Of a DNA stretch of 64,000 nt, positions 1 through 12,917 are shown in pieces. The stretch lies in NCBI GenBank assembly GCA_025617375.2, contig JAMYGW020000002.1:248001-312000 (forward strand). The letters are read 5' to 3'. The position numbers were made by a program, and so were the translations under genes. Source of the stretch: Acarospora socialis. Taxonomy: Eukaryota > Ascomycota > Lecanoromycetes > Acarosporales > Acarosporaceae. Each line of letters opens with the position of its first letter. Position 1 is the stretch's first letter. Below the pieces are notes generated by a model. It ran no database searches and was not told where the DNA came from. It worked only from the letters and a program-made list of their open reading frames with translations.

Positions 1-632
1 GAAAGCAATTCATTTTTTGTGATTTTTGTTTTGTTTTGTAAAGAATTGTGAGATCTTTCAAATGATGTAAAAATTATCAAAATTATTCTAGAAACAAAGA
101 AGATTATTATAAATATGATTCAGATTAGCTCAACTCAACTTAGCTTTGTTGTTAAGTCAGATTTAAATAGTTGTTTGACAGACTAAACTGAGTTCTAAAA
201 TCTGAGCTTGACTCAGCTCAATGATTACTTTATTAAATATTATTCTTAATACTGTAATAAATGAAAACATTATAATCTGTAAACATATAGTAAAGACTAC
301 ATCTGAGTGTTGTTTACTTTGCATTTATATATGCAAATTCTGCAAGAAATAATAGATTGACTCAGTTATCTTGTTTGTTGTTGCAATAGCAGTGAAGATA
401 ATGTTTTAAAATTTGATTTTAATGCTTGATTTGTTTATCTATTTGTGAATAAAAGACAGTACTAAAATAACATTTAATTTTTGTCTGATAGTATATCTCT
501 GATCAGTAACTGCTCATAAAGATAGAATTTCTATTTGAAACAATTTTTTTGAGTGTTTCATAATGACATATTATTTCTTCAAGAAAGACATCAGCTAATT
601 GTATAACAGTAAGAATTTTACTTATAGAAATG
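1..632. other. Decayed DNA-transposon end plus unassigned AT-rich DNA
   Basis: Bases about 150-230 are rich in CTCAACTCAACTTAGC and CTGAGCTTGACTCAGCTC-like words. The same style of sequence occurs at the ends of the hAT elements at 43,036 and 50,825, so this may be the end of a third, heavily mutated hAT copy. Bases 236-632 show no coding signal, no repeat relation that I could recognise and no CpG. The assignment rests on resemblance only; no terminal inverted repeat or target duplication was found. Confidence 0.3.
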
Positions 633-1430
633 TATTATTATTATTATTATTCTTACACTAAACTAGCTATGCTAAGCAGAACTTCTCTTCAGTTTATATC
701 TTAGAAAATCTTACAAGAATGAAAATTTAAACTTATAATGTCTCTTGTATGAAAATAGATTAGATGTAAAAGTTGAGTGAATAAGACATAAAATAAGTGA
801 CTTCACTTTTAATCATAAAGAACACTGATCATAAATCAAAACTGACTTAGATGATTGTCACACACAATTCATTTAACAATCTCATAAATCAGCTCTTTAA
901 TGAACAGAAGTTATATAAAGTTTTTTTTTTTCTTTTTAAATAATAAACAGCTGTGAGTTCTTTTTGATTTCACATGTTAGCAATATATGTTGTGAAGTCT
1001 TTGCTTTTTTATTACATAAATAGTTAACAGAGAAAATTTCAGAAATCTTAATTTTGTAAAAAAAGTAATTGTAATTAATGCATTCTGTATGAAACTGAAT
1101 CAATTTTGAACTTTCAGTTTTTTTCAGTCTTTAATGAAGCTGAAAAACTCTTTTGAAAAGTAATTCAGTGACTTGATTTTATTTTTTGATCTTCTCTTTC
1201 TGACTGATGTCATATTATTTTTAAATTTATGCATTTTATACAGTCTTCTTCAAGCTGATCTTTTCTGTCAGTTTTACTGAGAAATGAGTAATCATTACAC
1301 TCATCATAAATTGACAAATCTTCTGTTTAATTCTTTTTCTGATAAGACTGCAGATTTTGTTTTTTATTTCTGTAAAGACTGTGTTCTTTGTATGAGTGAT
1401 ATAAATTTGCATTTTATCATTTAAATTATT
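633..1430 (-). mobile_element. LINE-a, 3' end of a Tad1-type LINE
   Basis: The copy begins, read on the minus strand, inside the LINE and ends in a (TAA)n tail that appears here as TATTATTATTATT at 633-650. It is collinear with the 3' ends of LINE-b (17,021), LINE-c (22,013) and LINE-e (35,742), including the word CTAGCTATGCTAAGCAGAAC just inside the tail. Only about 0.8 kb is present; it stops where the Copia LTR at 1,436 begins. The coding end of the reverse-transcriptase protein is present but mutated. Confidence 0.8.
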
Positions 1431-1435
1431 GAATC

Positions 1436-1645
1436 TATTGAAAGATAAAAGAATACTTGTACTATACTGTTGATTAACTGTTTATCTAGTGAAATGTACA
1501 TCATTGACTTGACTGTGATCAATATAAATTGTAAAGATTGTTTATTTACATACTCTGTTATGCAGATTATATGAGTAATAAGCAATTTCTGATGTTAGTT
1601 TCAACTAAGATTATAAAAGCAGTTAGAACACTGCACTTCTTAACA
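1436..1645 (-). repeat. Copia-1 3' LTR
   Basis: This 210-bp segment closely matches 12,918-13,128 and has a related copy at 35,402-35,633. It starts TATTGAAAG (a mutated TG end) and ends CTTAACA. It follows the RNase H end of the minus-strand coding region, so it is the 3' LTR. Confidence 0.8.
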
Positions 1646-3498
1646 TTTTTACTCAGTGACACTGCATTTATTGACTTTCACTAACAGTAAGTTTTAGTTA
1701 TTCAACAAAGTGCTTAAAGATTCATTTAAATAAAAACTTAATTAGTTCATCAGTCATCATGTCTTGACTGAATACAAAGTTCACATTAATTTGATTTTGC
1801 TTGTGCAGATTACAAATATGATAATAAACAATGTTAATGTACTTTAATTGTTCATAAACATGTACATTCTTAATCAGAATCAAGACAATCTGATTGTCTT
1901 TCTTGAGCTGAAGAAATGAGACTGCTTGATGAGTTTTATTCTTTTTGATGTTTACACAGTATAAATTGTCTTCAAGATACTTATTTATATTCATGTTTTA
2001 CAGCATCTGTGTAAGTTAGACTTCAGTCTTTATACATATTGATATAATTATATATTTAGTCTCTGTAATTGAAATGACAACAGACTTTTATTTTTAACTT
2101 ATTCATGACACTGATCTGTCTTCAAGCATGTATATATGTTTCAAAATTAACTTTTGATCTTGCTTATCTGATGTATAGTTAAAGTCAAAATATTTAAGCA
2201 TGACTTAACTTTCACTGAGTTCATACACAATGTCAAAATTAATAATTGATCTCACATATTGCAACAGTTTCTTAAACACATGTTCATGATGTTCTGCAAA
2301 ATCATTAAGATACTGACTTAGTTGATTTAGAACAAAGATGATGTTTAGTCAAATATGAATTGCTGTGTACATCAGACTTTCAATTGCATGTTAATATTGT
2401 TTTTAATTTATTTTTTGATCAGCTAAGCTAATGAGACAAAAAGCATTATATTCATTAAGTAAGATCATTATGATCTTGTGCTTATCAAACTGCATATGAA
2501 GATTTTTCAGCATCTTATTTACATAATGAGTCTGATTCAGATATAGAATTCTTCTCTTGCAGTTGTGTGTGACTTATATGTCAAGAATTTTCTGTGTCTT
2601 CTTTAAGTTCTTAACTTTGACATTTCTGTAAGAACTTACTTAAATTAAAAAATATGTGTTAGATTTGCTGAAACTATCATCATATCATTTATATAAAGAA
2701 GCAACATGATTCTTTTGATGCTATAAATGAAAAGACATAAATCAGCATTGTTTTAATGAAAGTCTAGCTTGTACAAATCAATAATACATCACTTATGTCA
2801 GTTTTACACAGTTTGCTTCAGATCATAAAGACTACACAATATATATAGTGCACAGTTAAATATAACTTGAACTTCAGAAGAAGTTGTCATGTAGATGATC
2901 TTTTTAAAAAAGAATTTTATGAAAATATTGTTGACATTTACTTGATGACATTCAAGATTTTCAAGAACAACAATGACAAGAAAGACTCAAAAAGTATTGA
3001 ACTTAACTGTAAATGTAAAGATATTCTCATAATTAATATTATATATCTGTGAAAAATCTCACATCATAACTTTTGTTTTAAACTTGTTCAGAAATTCATC
3101 AGCATTCAGCTTAAGTTTGAACATTTATTTGTTGATCATTATGTTTGTGTTTTTTGATGACATAATTTCTTCTTATATTTCATTGACTGTCAGAGTCATC
3201 AACTCTGCATGAATAATATTTTTTTACATTTTTTCTCAAACTGAGTCTCTCACTACTTCAACATAAATGACAGATGTGAAAATGTCAAATTTAATATTCT
3301 CAGTGTCTTTCTCATTATCTGTGATGAATGTCATAAATATCAACATAGTTCATAATATCTTAATCATAAACTCATTAAAGTCTTCATTGTCATCATTCTG
3401 TTTTCTCTTCAAAATTTTAATACACAAGAATGTTTTAACTTTTTCAGTTAAAATATTCAGTGCTTTACTGACAGAAACTTCAATATGTAAAAACTACT
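1646..3498 (-). pseudogene. Copia-1 pol, reverse transcriptase C-terminal part and RNase H
   Basis: An open minus-strand stretch at 1,722-1,994 reads as the end of a Copia RNase H: it contains LHKQNQINVNFVFSQDMMTD, the position where Copia elements carry the ADGLTKPL signature. Upstream (2,000-3,498) lies the reverse-transcriptase side, cut at 3,498 by Gypsy-1. The same region recurs at 42,046-43,035 in Copia-2. It is a broken fossil with many interruptions. Confidence 0.75.
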
Positions 3499-3859
3499 TG
3501 TTACAATCATGCTCAAAGAGAAAGAAACTTGTGAGTCTGAGATCAGAAGTTCACCCAAAGTGTGTACAGAGAGAACTGCTAGACAGTAGTCATGTGACAG
3601 CACAACAGCTCAATAGTGAGCAGACAAGCTGAGAGCTCAATTTCTTGACATCAAGACATCAAGACACCAAGAGTGCTCAATGCAGAGACATCAAGCACAT
3701 TCTATATAGTAGAATCATTTCTCTTATGAAAACAATCATGTTCAACTTAAGTAATCATCTAAAAGTTAAAGTTCAGAACTGTTTCAGACTAGCTGTTATA
3801 TCAACAAGCATAAACTCTTAGTTCTACATACTCAGGGAATTTCAGGTTAGGATGTTACA
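3499..3859 (+). repeat. Gypsy-1 5' LTR
   Basis: This 361-bp LTR pairs with 9,358-9,718, with which it shares exact length and ends. Related LTRs of the same broad family occur alone at 29,472-29,830 and 37,571-37,918 and as the 5' LTR at 48,110-48,460. Confidence 0.92.
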
Positions 3860-5850
3860 CTTTGAACACTCTTACAATATAACAAGTATGATGTCTGACA
3901 CACAGAAGAACATCTCAACCTTGTTCTTGAAACAAGCTCAAGTGAACTCATCTCTACCATCTATGCCAGGTAGAATGGCAGCACAGTTAGTGATGCTGAC
4001 TTCAGTATTACAACTATCTGTGAGCACACTGAAGATTCAGGTACCTGATATCTTTGATGAAAAATGAGAAAAGCTGCAAGTCTTTGTGACTAAGCTCAAT
4101 CTGTATATTGGATTTAATCAACTGAAGTTTCAAATCAATCAAGAAAAGACACTGTTTGCAATGACCTACCTAGTGAATGCAGCTTTCAATTGAGTTGATC
4201 TCAGACTGCATGAGTTTCTAGAAAAGAAGTACAAAGAATGCAATGCAGACACAAAGTCTATGTTCAATGACTTCAACAAGTTTAAGAAGAAACTCAAGAG
4301 AGTCTTCAAAGTAATCAACAAAGAAAGAGCAGCAGAGAAACAAATTCACATCTTGCAACAGAGTGAATCAGCAACAGTATATGTCACAGAGTTTCAGCAA
4401 TTAGCAACACTTACTAGATGAAACAACAAAGCACTCACCTACCAGTACTACTGTGGGTTGAGGAAGTTCATCAAAGATGAAATAGCTCAAGCAAAACAAT
4501 CAGACAATCTTCAGAAAATGATTGATCTAAGTATCAACATTGACAGTCATCAATGGGAACAACAGATGAAACAAAAAAAATATTGAATATCATCTATGAT
4601 AGAAGATCAAGAAGAAAGCTTCTGACCATGAGTGAAGTGATATATTTCATCAATAAGACATAGAGAAACAAATTCTATGAACCTCAATGCAATTGAGAAG
4701 TGCTGTCAGAAGCCATAAAGAACTAGATGAGTGAAGCATGAATGTCAGTCAGAGTGGTTCACTAAGTCTCAGATAACACTGCAAAATGAAATATGAATGT
4801 ATTACAACTGCAGAAAACCTGAACACCTTGTCTGAGAATGCAACAGACCTCAGATGAATAGAAAAAATGTTGCAGCAATAATGGTCAAAACAGAAACAAA
4901 GAAGTCAAGTGTAGTGCACAATGCTCTGAGTTGAACAATCTGTTATGACAATATGTGCTGAGCACATATGAGTGCAAAAGACAGAGTCAAATGATACTCA
5001 CAGAAACTGCACAAAGACATGAGAAATAGATACAACATGATGAGTTGATCAATCTATGAGAAAGAATTAGCTACTCTTACCAAGAAAGATGTTCTTGATG
5101 CTGAGATCAAAGAGACTGATACTCAAGAAACTCAAGTAGAGAAAGACTACAACAATAGCATCTGACAAGCACTGAATTTGAATGCAGATCAGAAAGAAAT
5201 CAATGAATGAGAAGTCAATATGAAGCTGAAGACAGCATATCAGCACTCTGAGAACCAACATCATGCATTGAGAGAAGAAAAGCTTCAATTTGAGAAGCAA
5301 GAGCTTAAGCAAGAGATGCAAGCTTGAAAACAGAAAGTGCAGCACAAAAGTGTGAAAGAATGAAAGATATGTGATCAGCTAGAAGAACTGATGACAGCTG
5401 TTAAAGATGAATGTCTCAACAATGATGATGCAGTATTGCTGAGATTTCTTGTTTGAAAAACAAAGAGTCACAAGATTGAGATATACTTATCTGAAGAATA
5501 TATCACACAGAATAAAAATAGATGAATCTTAAGCAGAGAGTATATATCACCTGAATTTCTGCAAAGAGTAAAAGTCTGCAAGAGTCAGTTGCAGATGAAG
5601 TATGATCAGTATGAACTCTGACTACACTGAGAAAGACACATTGAGTGACACAATCTAAAGTATGTGAACCTTATGATCAGAAGAAAACCAAGATGATTTC
5701 AAGAACTTTGAAGATGAGCTGAACAACTGAGTGAGTCAAAAAATGAGAAGCTTTCTCAACAAGACTAAAGAATAAGAAGCTAGTGACATCTCAAAGACAG
5801 AATAATGATCATAGAGTATGAACCAAAGTCATGATTAATGAACATCAGAT
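3860..5850 (+). pseudogene. Gypsy-1 gag region with zinc knuckle
   Basis: Reading forward from the 5' LTR, the region shows a capsid-like helical stretch at about 4,060-4,560, then a CCHC-type knuckle near 4,797-4,850 (C-x2-C-x4-H-x4-C spacing: CRKPEHLVRECN). A charged, coiled-coil-like linker follows at about 5,060-5,450. This order is typical of Ty3/Gypsy Gag. It is a broken fossil. Confidence 0.7.
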
Positions 5851-8850
5851 CAACACATTGATGAATTTTGAAGCAGATGAAAATATCATGAGTCAATGAA
5901 TAGTTGATATGTTAGAATTAGTGACACAGTGAGTGTGCTGTTCATTCAACATAAGAATGATGAATGAAGTCACTAAAAGAATTGATGAGAAAATCTGTGT
6001 GGAAGTCTTCATTCTTGGAAACTCACAAGAGATAATGTTTGACATTATGAAATCAATTGGATATGATGCAGTACTAAAGATGTCTTGGTTGTGTGAAAGA
6101 AATTCAAGAATTGATTGAGTCACAAAAGAGATATATGCAATTGAAGACACATACAAGATTTCTGAACAACCAGAAATGAGCTTATCAGAGCATAAGTCAT
6201 GAAATCATGAGATATCACTATTGAATGAAAAGCAACCTAAGTGAATACCATTATACTCAATGAGCAAGAACCAACTCAAGAAAGTTAGAACTTATCTTGA
6301 CAAGAATCTTAAGAGAGAATTCATCAGATCATCAAAGTCACTGATAGAATATTTGATTCTGTTTGTATCAAAGAAAGATGACAAGAAACAACTATGTGTT
6401 GATTACAGACAACTCAACAAGATAACTCATCAAGATAGTTATTTTCTATCATTGATAGAAGAGTTGCAAGATCAATTAGGCAAGACTAAGTGGTTCATGA
6501 GCTTAGACCTTGAGAACACCTACTATCAAGTTAGAATGAAAGAAGATGAAGAATGAAAGATGACATTCTGAACAAGATATAAACATTATGAATACATTGT
6601 CATGTCATTTGAGTTGAAGAATGCTTCAGCCACCTTTCAAAGATTAATTAATGACATGTTGAGAGAATATCTTGATGACTTTGTTATCACATACCTTGAC
6701 AATATTCTGATATACTCAAAAGACCTTGAAGAGCACTGAGAGCATGTGCACAAGATATTAGCAAAGCTCAAAGAGAGAGTCTTGTATGTGAAGAAGTCAA
6801 AAAGCAGGTTTGAAATCAAGAAAGTTGAGTTTCTAGACTATGTGATTTGATCTGAACAAATCAAGAAGAATTCAAAGAAGATGAAAGCAGTCAGAAACTG
6901 ATCAACACTGAAATGAATCAAGGAAGTACAGGTCTTTCTAGAATTGATGAACTATTATTGAAAGTTTGTACCAAACTATGCAAGAATTGTGAAACCACTA
7001 ACACATTTGACACACAAGAGCAAAAAATAGCATTGAGATAAAGAACAGAAGAATGTGTTCCATGCATTAAAGAAAAGTCTTAGTGAAATGACACACCTGA
7101 GAATACCCAATTCAATGTGCAAGAAGACACTGAAAACTGATGCTTCAGATTTCACAGTAAAAGCATGTTTGTATCAGATTGAGAATGAACAACAGAGACT
7201 CATAGCATATCAATCTAGAAAACTATCAGGACTCAAGAAAAGATATGAGGTTTACAACAAGAAACTTCTTGCAGTAGTGAAAGCACTGCAAGATTGAAGA
7301 TCTTATCTTGCAGAAACAAGCAAGTCAATTCAGATCTACACAGATCACAAGAATTTGAGAAACTTCACAACAACAAAGCAACTCAACCAATGACAAGTTC
7401 ATTGAGCAAAGCAGTTAGCAGACTATGAATTCCAGATTCATTACAAGAAAAGTAATAAGAATGATGAAGCAGATGTCTTAAGCAGATGATTTGATCATGA
7501 AGATGTACAGATGATACACATTGGAATTCTGAGTGAAGACAACAACAAAATTCTCATGAAGAACTTAGCAGCAATGTACAAGATAAAGCAAGCTTTCTTG
7601 ACAGATGAAGAACTCATCAAGATATGTCACTATGGTAGGGCTGAAGAACATCTAAAAGTTAAATGCACTGAGAATCTAGTGCAGAGAAGACACAATATTG
7701 ACAATCTTAGAAATTGAATCATCAAGATGATCACTATGTGCAATTCATGTCAAAGAAATAAGATCAACTGAGATAAACAATACAACAAAGTAACACAACT
7801 AGACACACCAGATGTGCCATGAGAGTCAGTTATCATGAACTTCATTATGAAGCTATCACTGTTCAGAGATTCAGCATGAGGAATGAGATTCAACAGTATA
7901 TTGATCATAGTGAATAGATTGACCAAGTACATGATGTTCATTTCATTCAAAGAAACCATGACAGCACCAGTATTGACACATACAATACTGAGAGAATTGA
8001 TTAGCAATCATGAGCTATCAAAAAAATTTATCACTGACAGAGATAAGCTATTTATGAGCAAGTTTTGGGAAACACTCACAGCAGAACTCAAGATAAAACA
8101 CAAGATGTCAATAGCATATCATTCACAGACAGATAGACAAAGCAAATGAATGAATCAAACAGTAGAGACATACTTGAGACACTATGTCAACAAGAGTCAA
8201 GATGACTGAGTACAACTATTGCCAACAGCACAGTTTGTGTACAACAACACAAGAAACAAAACCATGGAAGAAATGCCTTTCTATGTGAACTATGACTACA
8301 ACTCAGAGATATGGCAAGATTTCAAAGAACACAGATCACAGAGTCAAAAAACAATTTTGAACATCACACAGATGAAAAAACTGCATCAAGATCTAACAAG
8401 AAAGATCAGACAGCAGATGAAACAAATGACAGAGACAAGATCATTTCAAGAGAAAGAAAAGATATACCTAAGAATGAACAACATACAGACAAAGAGAAGA
8501 AGCAAGAAGCTGAAGAACAAGAGCATTGAATTATTCAAGATCATATGAAACATCAGGGAGTTAAGCTATGAGCTAGACTTACTCAAAGAGATGAGAATAC
8601 ACTCAGTATTTCATGCATTCATGCTACAGCACTGCAACCAGTTCATACCACTTCAAATCAATGAAATGCCTGTTGAACTCAACAAAGAATACAAAGTCAA
8701 GAACATTCTAGGAAAGAGAATGATTAGTGAGGAAGCTCACTATCTCATAAAATGAAAAGATTATGATATCTCAGAAAATACCTGAGAATCCAGAAAAAAC
8801 CTCAAGAACTGCACAAGAACACTTCAACATTTTGAGAAAAGAAGTTGATA
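5851..8850 (+). pseudogene. Gypsy-1 pol: protease, RT, RNase H, integrase, chromodomain
   Basis: Recognisable parts in order are: an aspartic-protease-like region near 5,850-6,120; reverse transcriptase from about 6,260 (MSLDLENTYYQVRMKED, then a [10 protein letters not shown] box at the catalytic position, about 6,680-6,720); RNase H at about 7,090-7,500; an integrase zinc-binding region at about 7,620-7,780 and catalytic core at 7,880-8,160 (AYHSQTDRQSK); and a chromodomain at about 8,686-8,830 (RMISEEAHYLIK). The chromodomain places it among the chromoviruses. It is broken in many places. Confidence 0.85.
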
Positions 8851-8889
8851 TTAGCTCAGAAGAATGACAACATTGAGTCAACAAGTTGA

Positions 8890-9291
8890 TCACTATGTGT
8901 GAGAATCTTCATTCTCAGTCCCATCATTATCACTATCAAGTTCAGCAGCAAGACAGTTGGTCTTCTGTGTGGCACAACAATTCATCTGATTCAAAGTCTT
9001 TTGAAGATGCATCACCTTGGCAGCAAGGGCACCAAGAACCACATTCACATCACTTATTTTCTTTTGAAGAAAAAGATGAGTCCTGTTGAGAGACTTTCAT
9101 GAAACTGCAATGCATGAATGACTGTGGTGAGTACACTTATCACATTTCAGCCTTTCACTGACCATGACAAAGCAATTGAGACCACAAGCAGTACAGAATT
9201 CACAAGAAAATGTGACAAGACTACCACTGAGTTGAATTTCCTTTGCAATTCTTAGGTGATTGGAATTTTTAGGAAGCATCATTGCTGACAA
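8890..9291 (-). pseudogene. Antisense Cys-rich ORF at the 3' end of Gypsy-1
   Basis: Opposite to the Gypsy pol direction, between the chromodomain and the 3' LTR, a minus-strand frame beginning at 9,291 reads MSAMMLPKNSNHLRIAKEIQ and then a cysteine cluster, CEFCTACGLNC followed by CDKCTHHSHSC. This resembles a zinc-binding module. A helical, charged tail seems to continue towards 8,890 in the same direction. I recall antisense Cys-rich frames of this kind in some fungal Gypsy elements, but I cannot confirm a match here. It is not known to be needed for transposition, and this copy is presumably dead with its host element. Confidence 0.5.
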
Positions 9292-9357
9292 TGAAAATTG
9301 TTATATACTCTCACTTAAATAAACCCTAGAGAACTAGCACCTGAAGAGAGAGAATGA

Positions 9358-9718
9358 TGTTATGATCATGTTCAAAGAGAAAGAAACTCATGAATCTGAG
9401 ACCAGAAGTTCATCTGAAGCACATACAGGGAGAACTGCTAGACAGCAGTCATGTGATGACACAATGGCTCAATGGCAAGCAGGCAAGCTGAGAACTCAAC
9501 CCCTTGACATTGAGACATCAAGACATCAAGAATGCTTAACACAGAGACATCAAGCACATCCTATATAGTAGAATCATTTCTCTTATGAAAATGATCATGT
9601 TCAACTTAAGTAATCATCTAAGAGTTAAAGTTCAGAACCATTTCAGATCAGCTGTTATATCAACAAGCATAAACTCTTAGTTCTACATACTTGGAAAATC
9701 TCAGGTTAGAACATTACA
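9358..9718 (+). repeat. Gypsy-1 3' LTR
   Basis: This 361-bp LTR is the partner of 3,499-3,859 and is followed at once by the target duplication CTACT. Where the two LTRs differ, one very often shows TG where the other shows CA, the pattern left by loss of CpG on either strand. Confidence 0.92.
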
Positions 9719-12540
9719 CTACTTAATTTCATTCTGTTCACTTATCTGTAATCTGTTTGAGTTAATTGTAATTAATTTATTCATTATATAAATATTTGAT
9801 GAAAATGTGTCAAGATTGTCTACAATCAACTTAAACTCTTTTTTGTTATCTGAACTCATAAGTCTAAGTTTATAAATCTGTTTAAAGACAGTAAACAGAA
9901 TTGTAGATGCTGTAAGATCTGCAATGACTACATTTTTTCATAATTATTTAACTGATTTTTATTCAGACAAAATATTCAACATTTATTTTTGCAGTTTGAG
10001 ATCAACACTGTTTTTCTTCTCATTCTCAATGAACTTTACAGCATAACTCTTAATGATCTACTTAAGATCTGAGATTCAAAGCAGATACTGTTTTGTGATT
10101 TTATTCATATAATTCATAAAAACTCTTATTCATTTTTAATTCATAAACTTATTCTGTCTGTTCTTCAGCAACAACTTGAGATCAATATAGAAGTAGCATT
10201 TGCAATCTCAGACACAAATGTAATCAATTAAAAGCTGCACATCAGTGAAGATTTTCTTCAGAATTATTTATTTACTGTTGATTAAGAAATCAGTTACTGT
10301 TTAATTATAAAAATAAATATTTATCTATGCTGTCTTTACTCAGAACTTTATTGAAAGTTCTGTTTTTTTAATTATGATGTACATTGAATTCTCAGTGATA
10401 CAGATGACTTTTTTAGCAATATTATTCTGAATAAATATGTAAAACACAGTGTACTGCAGTGTGATGTTAAAAAATCTGCATCAGTCATTTAGAATTGATC
10501 TTAACTCTGTAATATTGTCACTTTATACAGCAAGCATTTTCACATTAATTTAAAGCTCAATCTTTAATCATTATTTTTATAGTTTCTGTAAAGCATTTTT
10601 GCATTATTTTAGCAATATTGTTTATATCTTTCAAAAATAGTTGTTCACAATCTTCAGAAAGTACTGATGTTTGATAAATGATAAAAATAAAAAATATATA
10701 TATCAATGAAAATCAGAACAAGAATGTTGATCTTTTTCTTGCTTATATTGTGTTTTCACTGATTAACAAACTTAATGAGAACATAAACTTCACAGACATT
10801 CTTCTTGTCTTCAGCAATGAAGATTGACTTCTTAAAAATTATAACTTTATAAAGATCATGAAGCTTTGCAGATTTAAGATGAATAAATTGTTGATGTTAC
10901 AGCTTATAAATCTTAATCTTCTCACTTAAAAATGAAGTGTCAGCAGAAAATGAATTGTCAACAAAACTTAATGAATTAATTTGCATCTGAGAGTTTACAT
11001 TCAGTATATATAACTGAAAGAGTTATCTCTGAATTAACTAACATGTGTATGATGAATAACAGAATAAACTCATTTAGTTTTTTCACAATGTATTTAACTA
11101 TATAGACACTATTTCACTCAGATACTTCTATCATGATATTGTCATATTTATTTTACATATAAAGACTGTGCTGATCAAAGTTTTTCTGCAATTTCATTTT
11201 GCACATTTACTTTCTTAATAAAAGATTGACTTTTAGTTCAGACACATAAAGTGTTGAACTCAGATTCATAAAGTTTCTGAATTTATCTTGTATGACTGCA
11301 ACTTCACAGTAGTGTGAGTATAAGTGTTTTTCTTCAACTTTGATTTGTCAGCATCATATGTATATTAAGAGATCACTGAAGAATTAATGTTAATCAATTA
11401 TATATGTGAAGTATTCAGAGTCTGTAACTCATTCAAAGCTGAGTATTTTATTGATAGCTTTCTTAAATAAAATAACAATCTCATTATTTTTCTCTGCATC
11501 AGACTCAGATGAGAGTGAGTCACTATTTTTCTCAGTTTTAACATTGAAAGCTCTATGCTTTCTGTTCTTGTGCTTGAATTTTATTTTATCTTTATGATGT
11601 AAATTATTTATAAATAACTTGTCTGACTTTCTGACTGACTTAACTGTGATTAAAACAAATAATTTTCTTAACTCAACATTCTGACAAGCAGCAGAAAGAT
11701 ATTTACAGTTTTAAATGTAATAAGAGTTGCAACAGAGAAGACATTTAACTGATTTATGCTGAAAAGAATGATCATTGTCAGAGTTTAACAATCTTTAATA
11801 ATGATATTTTACATTATACTGATATGAGTATACTGAGTCTTTCTCTTTGTATTGATTTATTCACAAGACAGTCTCAACAGTTTTTAATTGTATTTTCTTT
11901 TCTTGAAGCTTTTGCAGATTTTTCTTGATGTTTGAAGTGTTTTGAGTGTTGATTGCATTGTGAATCATTGTGTAATTCTCAGATAATGCTTGAAGAAGTG
12001 TCTGAAATTATTGTTCAAACTTAAATAGATCAGTCATATCAGACTGAGTAATTACAATCTTTTTGTCAAGTTTGCTGAAATATGTTCATACTTCATTAAT
12101 AAACACATTTATCAGCATTCTGTATTCAATAAACTTCATTAAATATTGTTTTTCAGTGATTTGCAGCTTCTCTCTGTATTTGAACTTTAAGATATTTTAA
12201 ATATTTTTTGCATTAATTTTATCTGCAATATACTTCTGATCATCTGCACTGATATAAATAATGAGTCAGTATAAAATCTTTGTGTTAAACTTCTGACTTT
12301 TAAAATCAAGATTGCTGAGAAAAAAGAAGAAGTCATTAATTAAAATGTTAATCACTAAAATCTTAATGACATATTACAGATCTTCATTTATCAGTTATTT
12401 TCTCATGAGAATGAATTATTGATTGCAGTTCTTGCAACTGAGAATTGAAATGAGTTATTGTTTCATGAAAGAGTTGTCAAAATTCATGATGTAGCTTTTG
12501 ACAACAGTCAGCACATAATATAAAAATAAATAAAATGAAG
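9719..12540 (-). pseudogene. Copia-1 gag, protease, integrase and start of RT
   Basis: Read on the minus strand, about 12,500-11,640 is a Copia-type Gag (UBN2-like helical region) ending in a knuckle with C-x2-C-x4-H-x4-C spacing near 11,700-11,760. An acidic linker follows, then a protease-like start near 11,450. The integrase region runs to about 10,100, and the beginning of reverse transcriptase reaches 9,719, where Gypsy-1 interrupts it. It is a heavily broken fossil. Confidence 0.65.
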
Positions 12541-12599
12541 TATTAAGATGTACAGAAGAAGATAATGTAAATAAGAGAAAGAAAAAGTGTGTGTGTTTG

Positions 12600-12860
12600 T
12601 TTACTTAATCATTAAACACTGTATTAAGTTGTCAATAAGTTTCATTTTGCTCAATCTTAAAGTTCTGTATCAAGTACTAAGAATGTTGTTTTGTTTAATT
12701 TTTGAGTTCTGTATTGATGATCAAAAATGTTTGTTTTAATTTTGTATCAAGCTGCTAAAAGTGTCATTTTGCTTAATCTTAAAGTTCTTTATTGATGATC
12801 AGTAATATTTGTTTTGCTCAATCTTTAAGTTCTCATATTAAGCTGTCAAGACACTAAAAT
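12600..12860. repeat. Degenerate tandem repeat, unit about 45 bp
   Basis: Four to five degenerate units run through here, built on words like AGTTCTGTATTGATGATCA, TTTTGCTCAATCTTAA and GTATCAAGCTGCTAA. The array lies between the gag start and the 5' LTR of Copia-1, so it belongs to that element's untranslated leader. Confidence 0.6.
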
Positions 12861-12917
12861 AGTATGCACTTTCTTTAAAAAGCTTCTTGCTAATCTGAAC
12901 TCATGATTTATTAAATT

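Larger units (their letters stand above)
3499..9718 (+). mobile_element. Gypsy-1, Ty3/Gypsy chromovirus, nearly full length but broken
   Basis: The element is 6,220 bp, bounded by two 361-bp LTRs (3,499-3,859 and 9,358-9,718) that begin TGTTA and end TTACA, and flanked by a perfect 5-bp target duplication CTACT (3,494-3,498 and 9,719-9,723). It carries gag, protease, reverse transcriptase, RNase H, integrase and a chromodomain in Ty3/Gypsy order. It interrupts the Copia-1 pol region. It keeps longer open stretches than its surroundings, so it is younger, but it contains no CpG and is broken in many places. The LTRs differ at roughly one position in eight by eye, almost all transitions. Confidence 0.92.

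Noticed and set aside
3267-3632. 121-codon plus-strand open frame across the Copia-1/Gypsy-1 junction
   Set aside because: It runs out of minus-strand Copia sequence into the Gypsy LTR, so it crosses an insertion boundary and has no family resemblance.
5067-5345. Leucine-rich minus-strand frame, 92 codons
   Set aside because: It is the antisense of the charged linker of Gypsy-1 gag; leucine runs come from reading CTT/AAG-rich DNA backwards.
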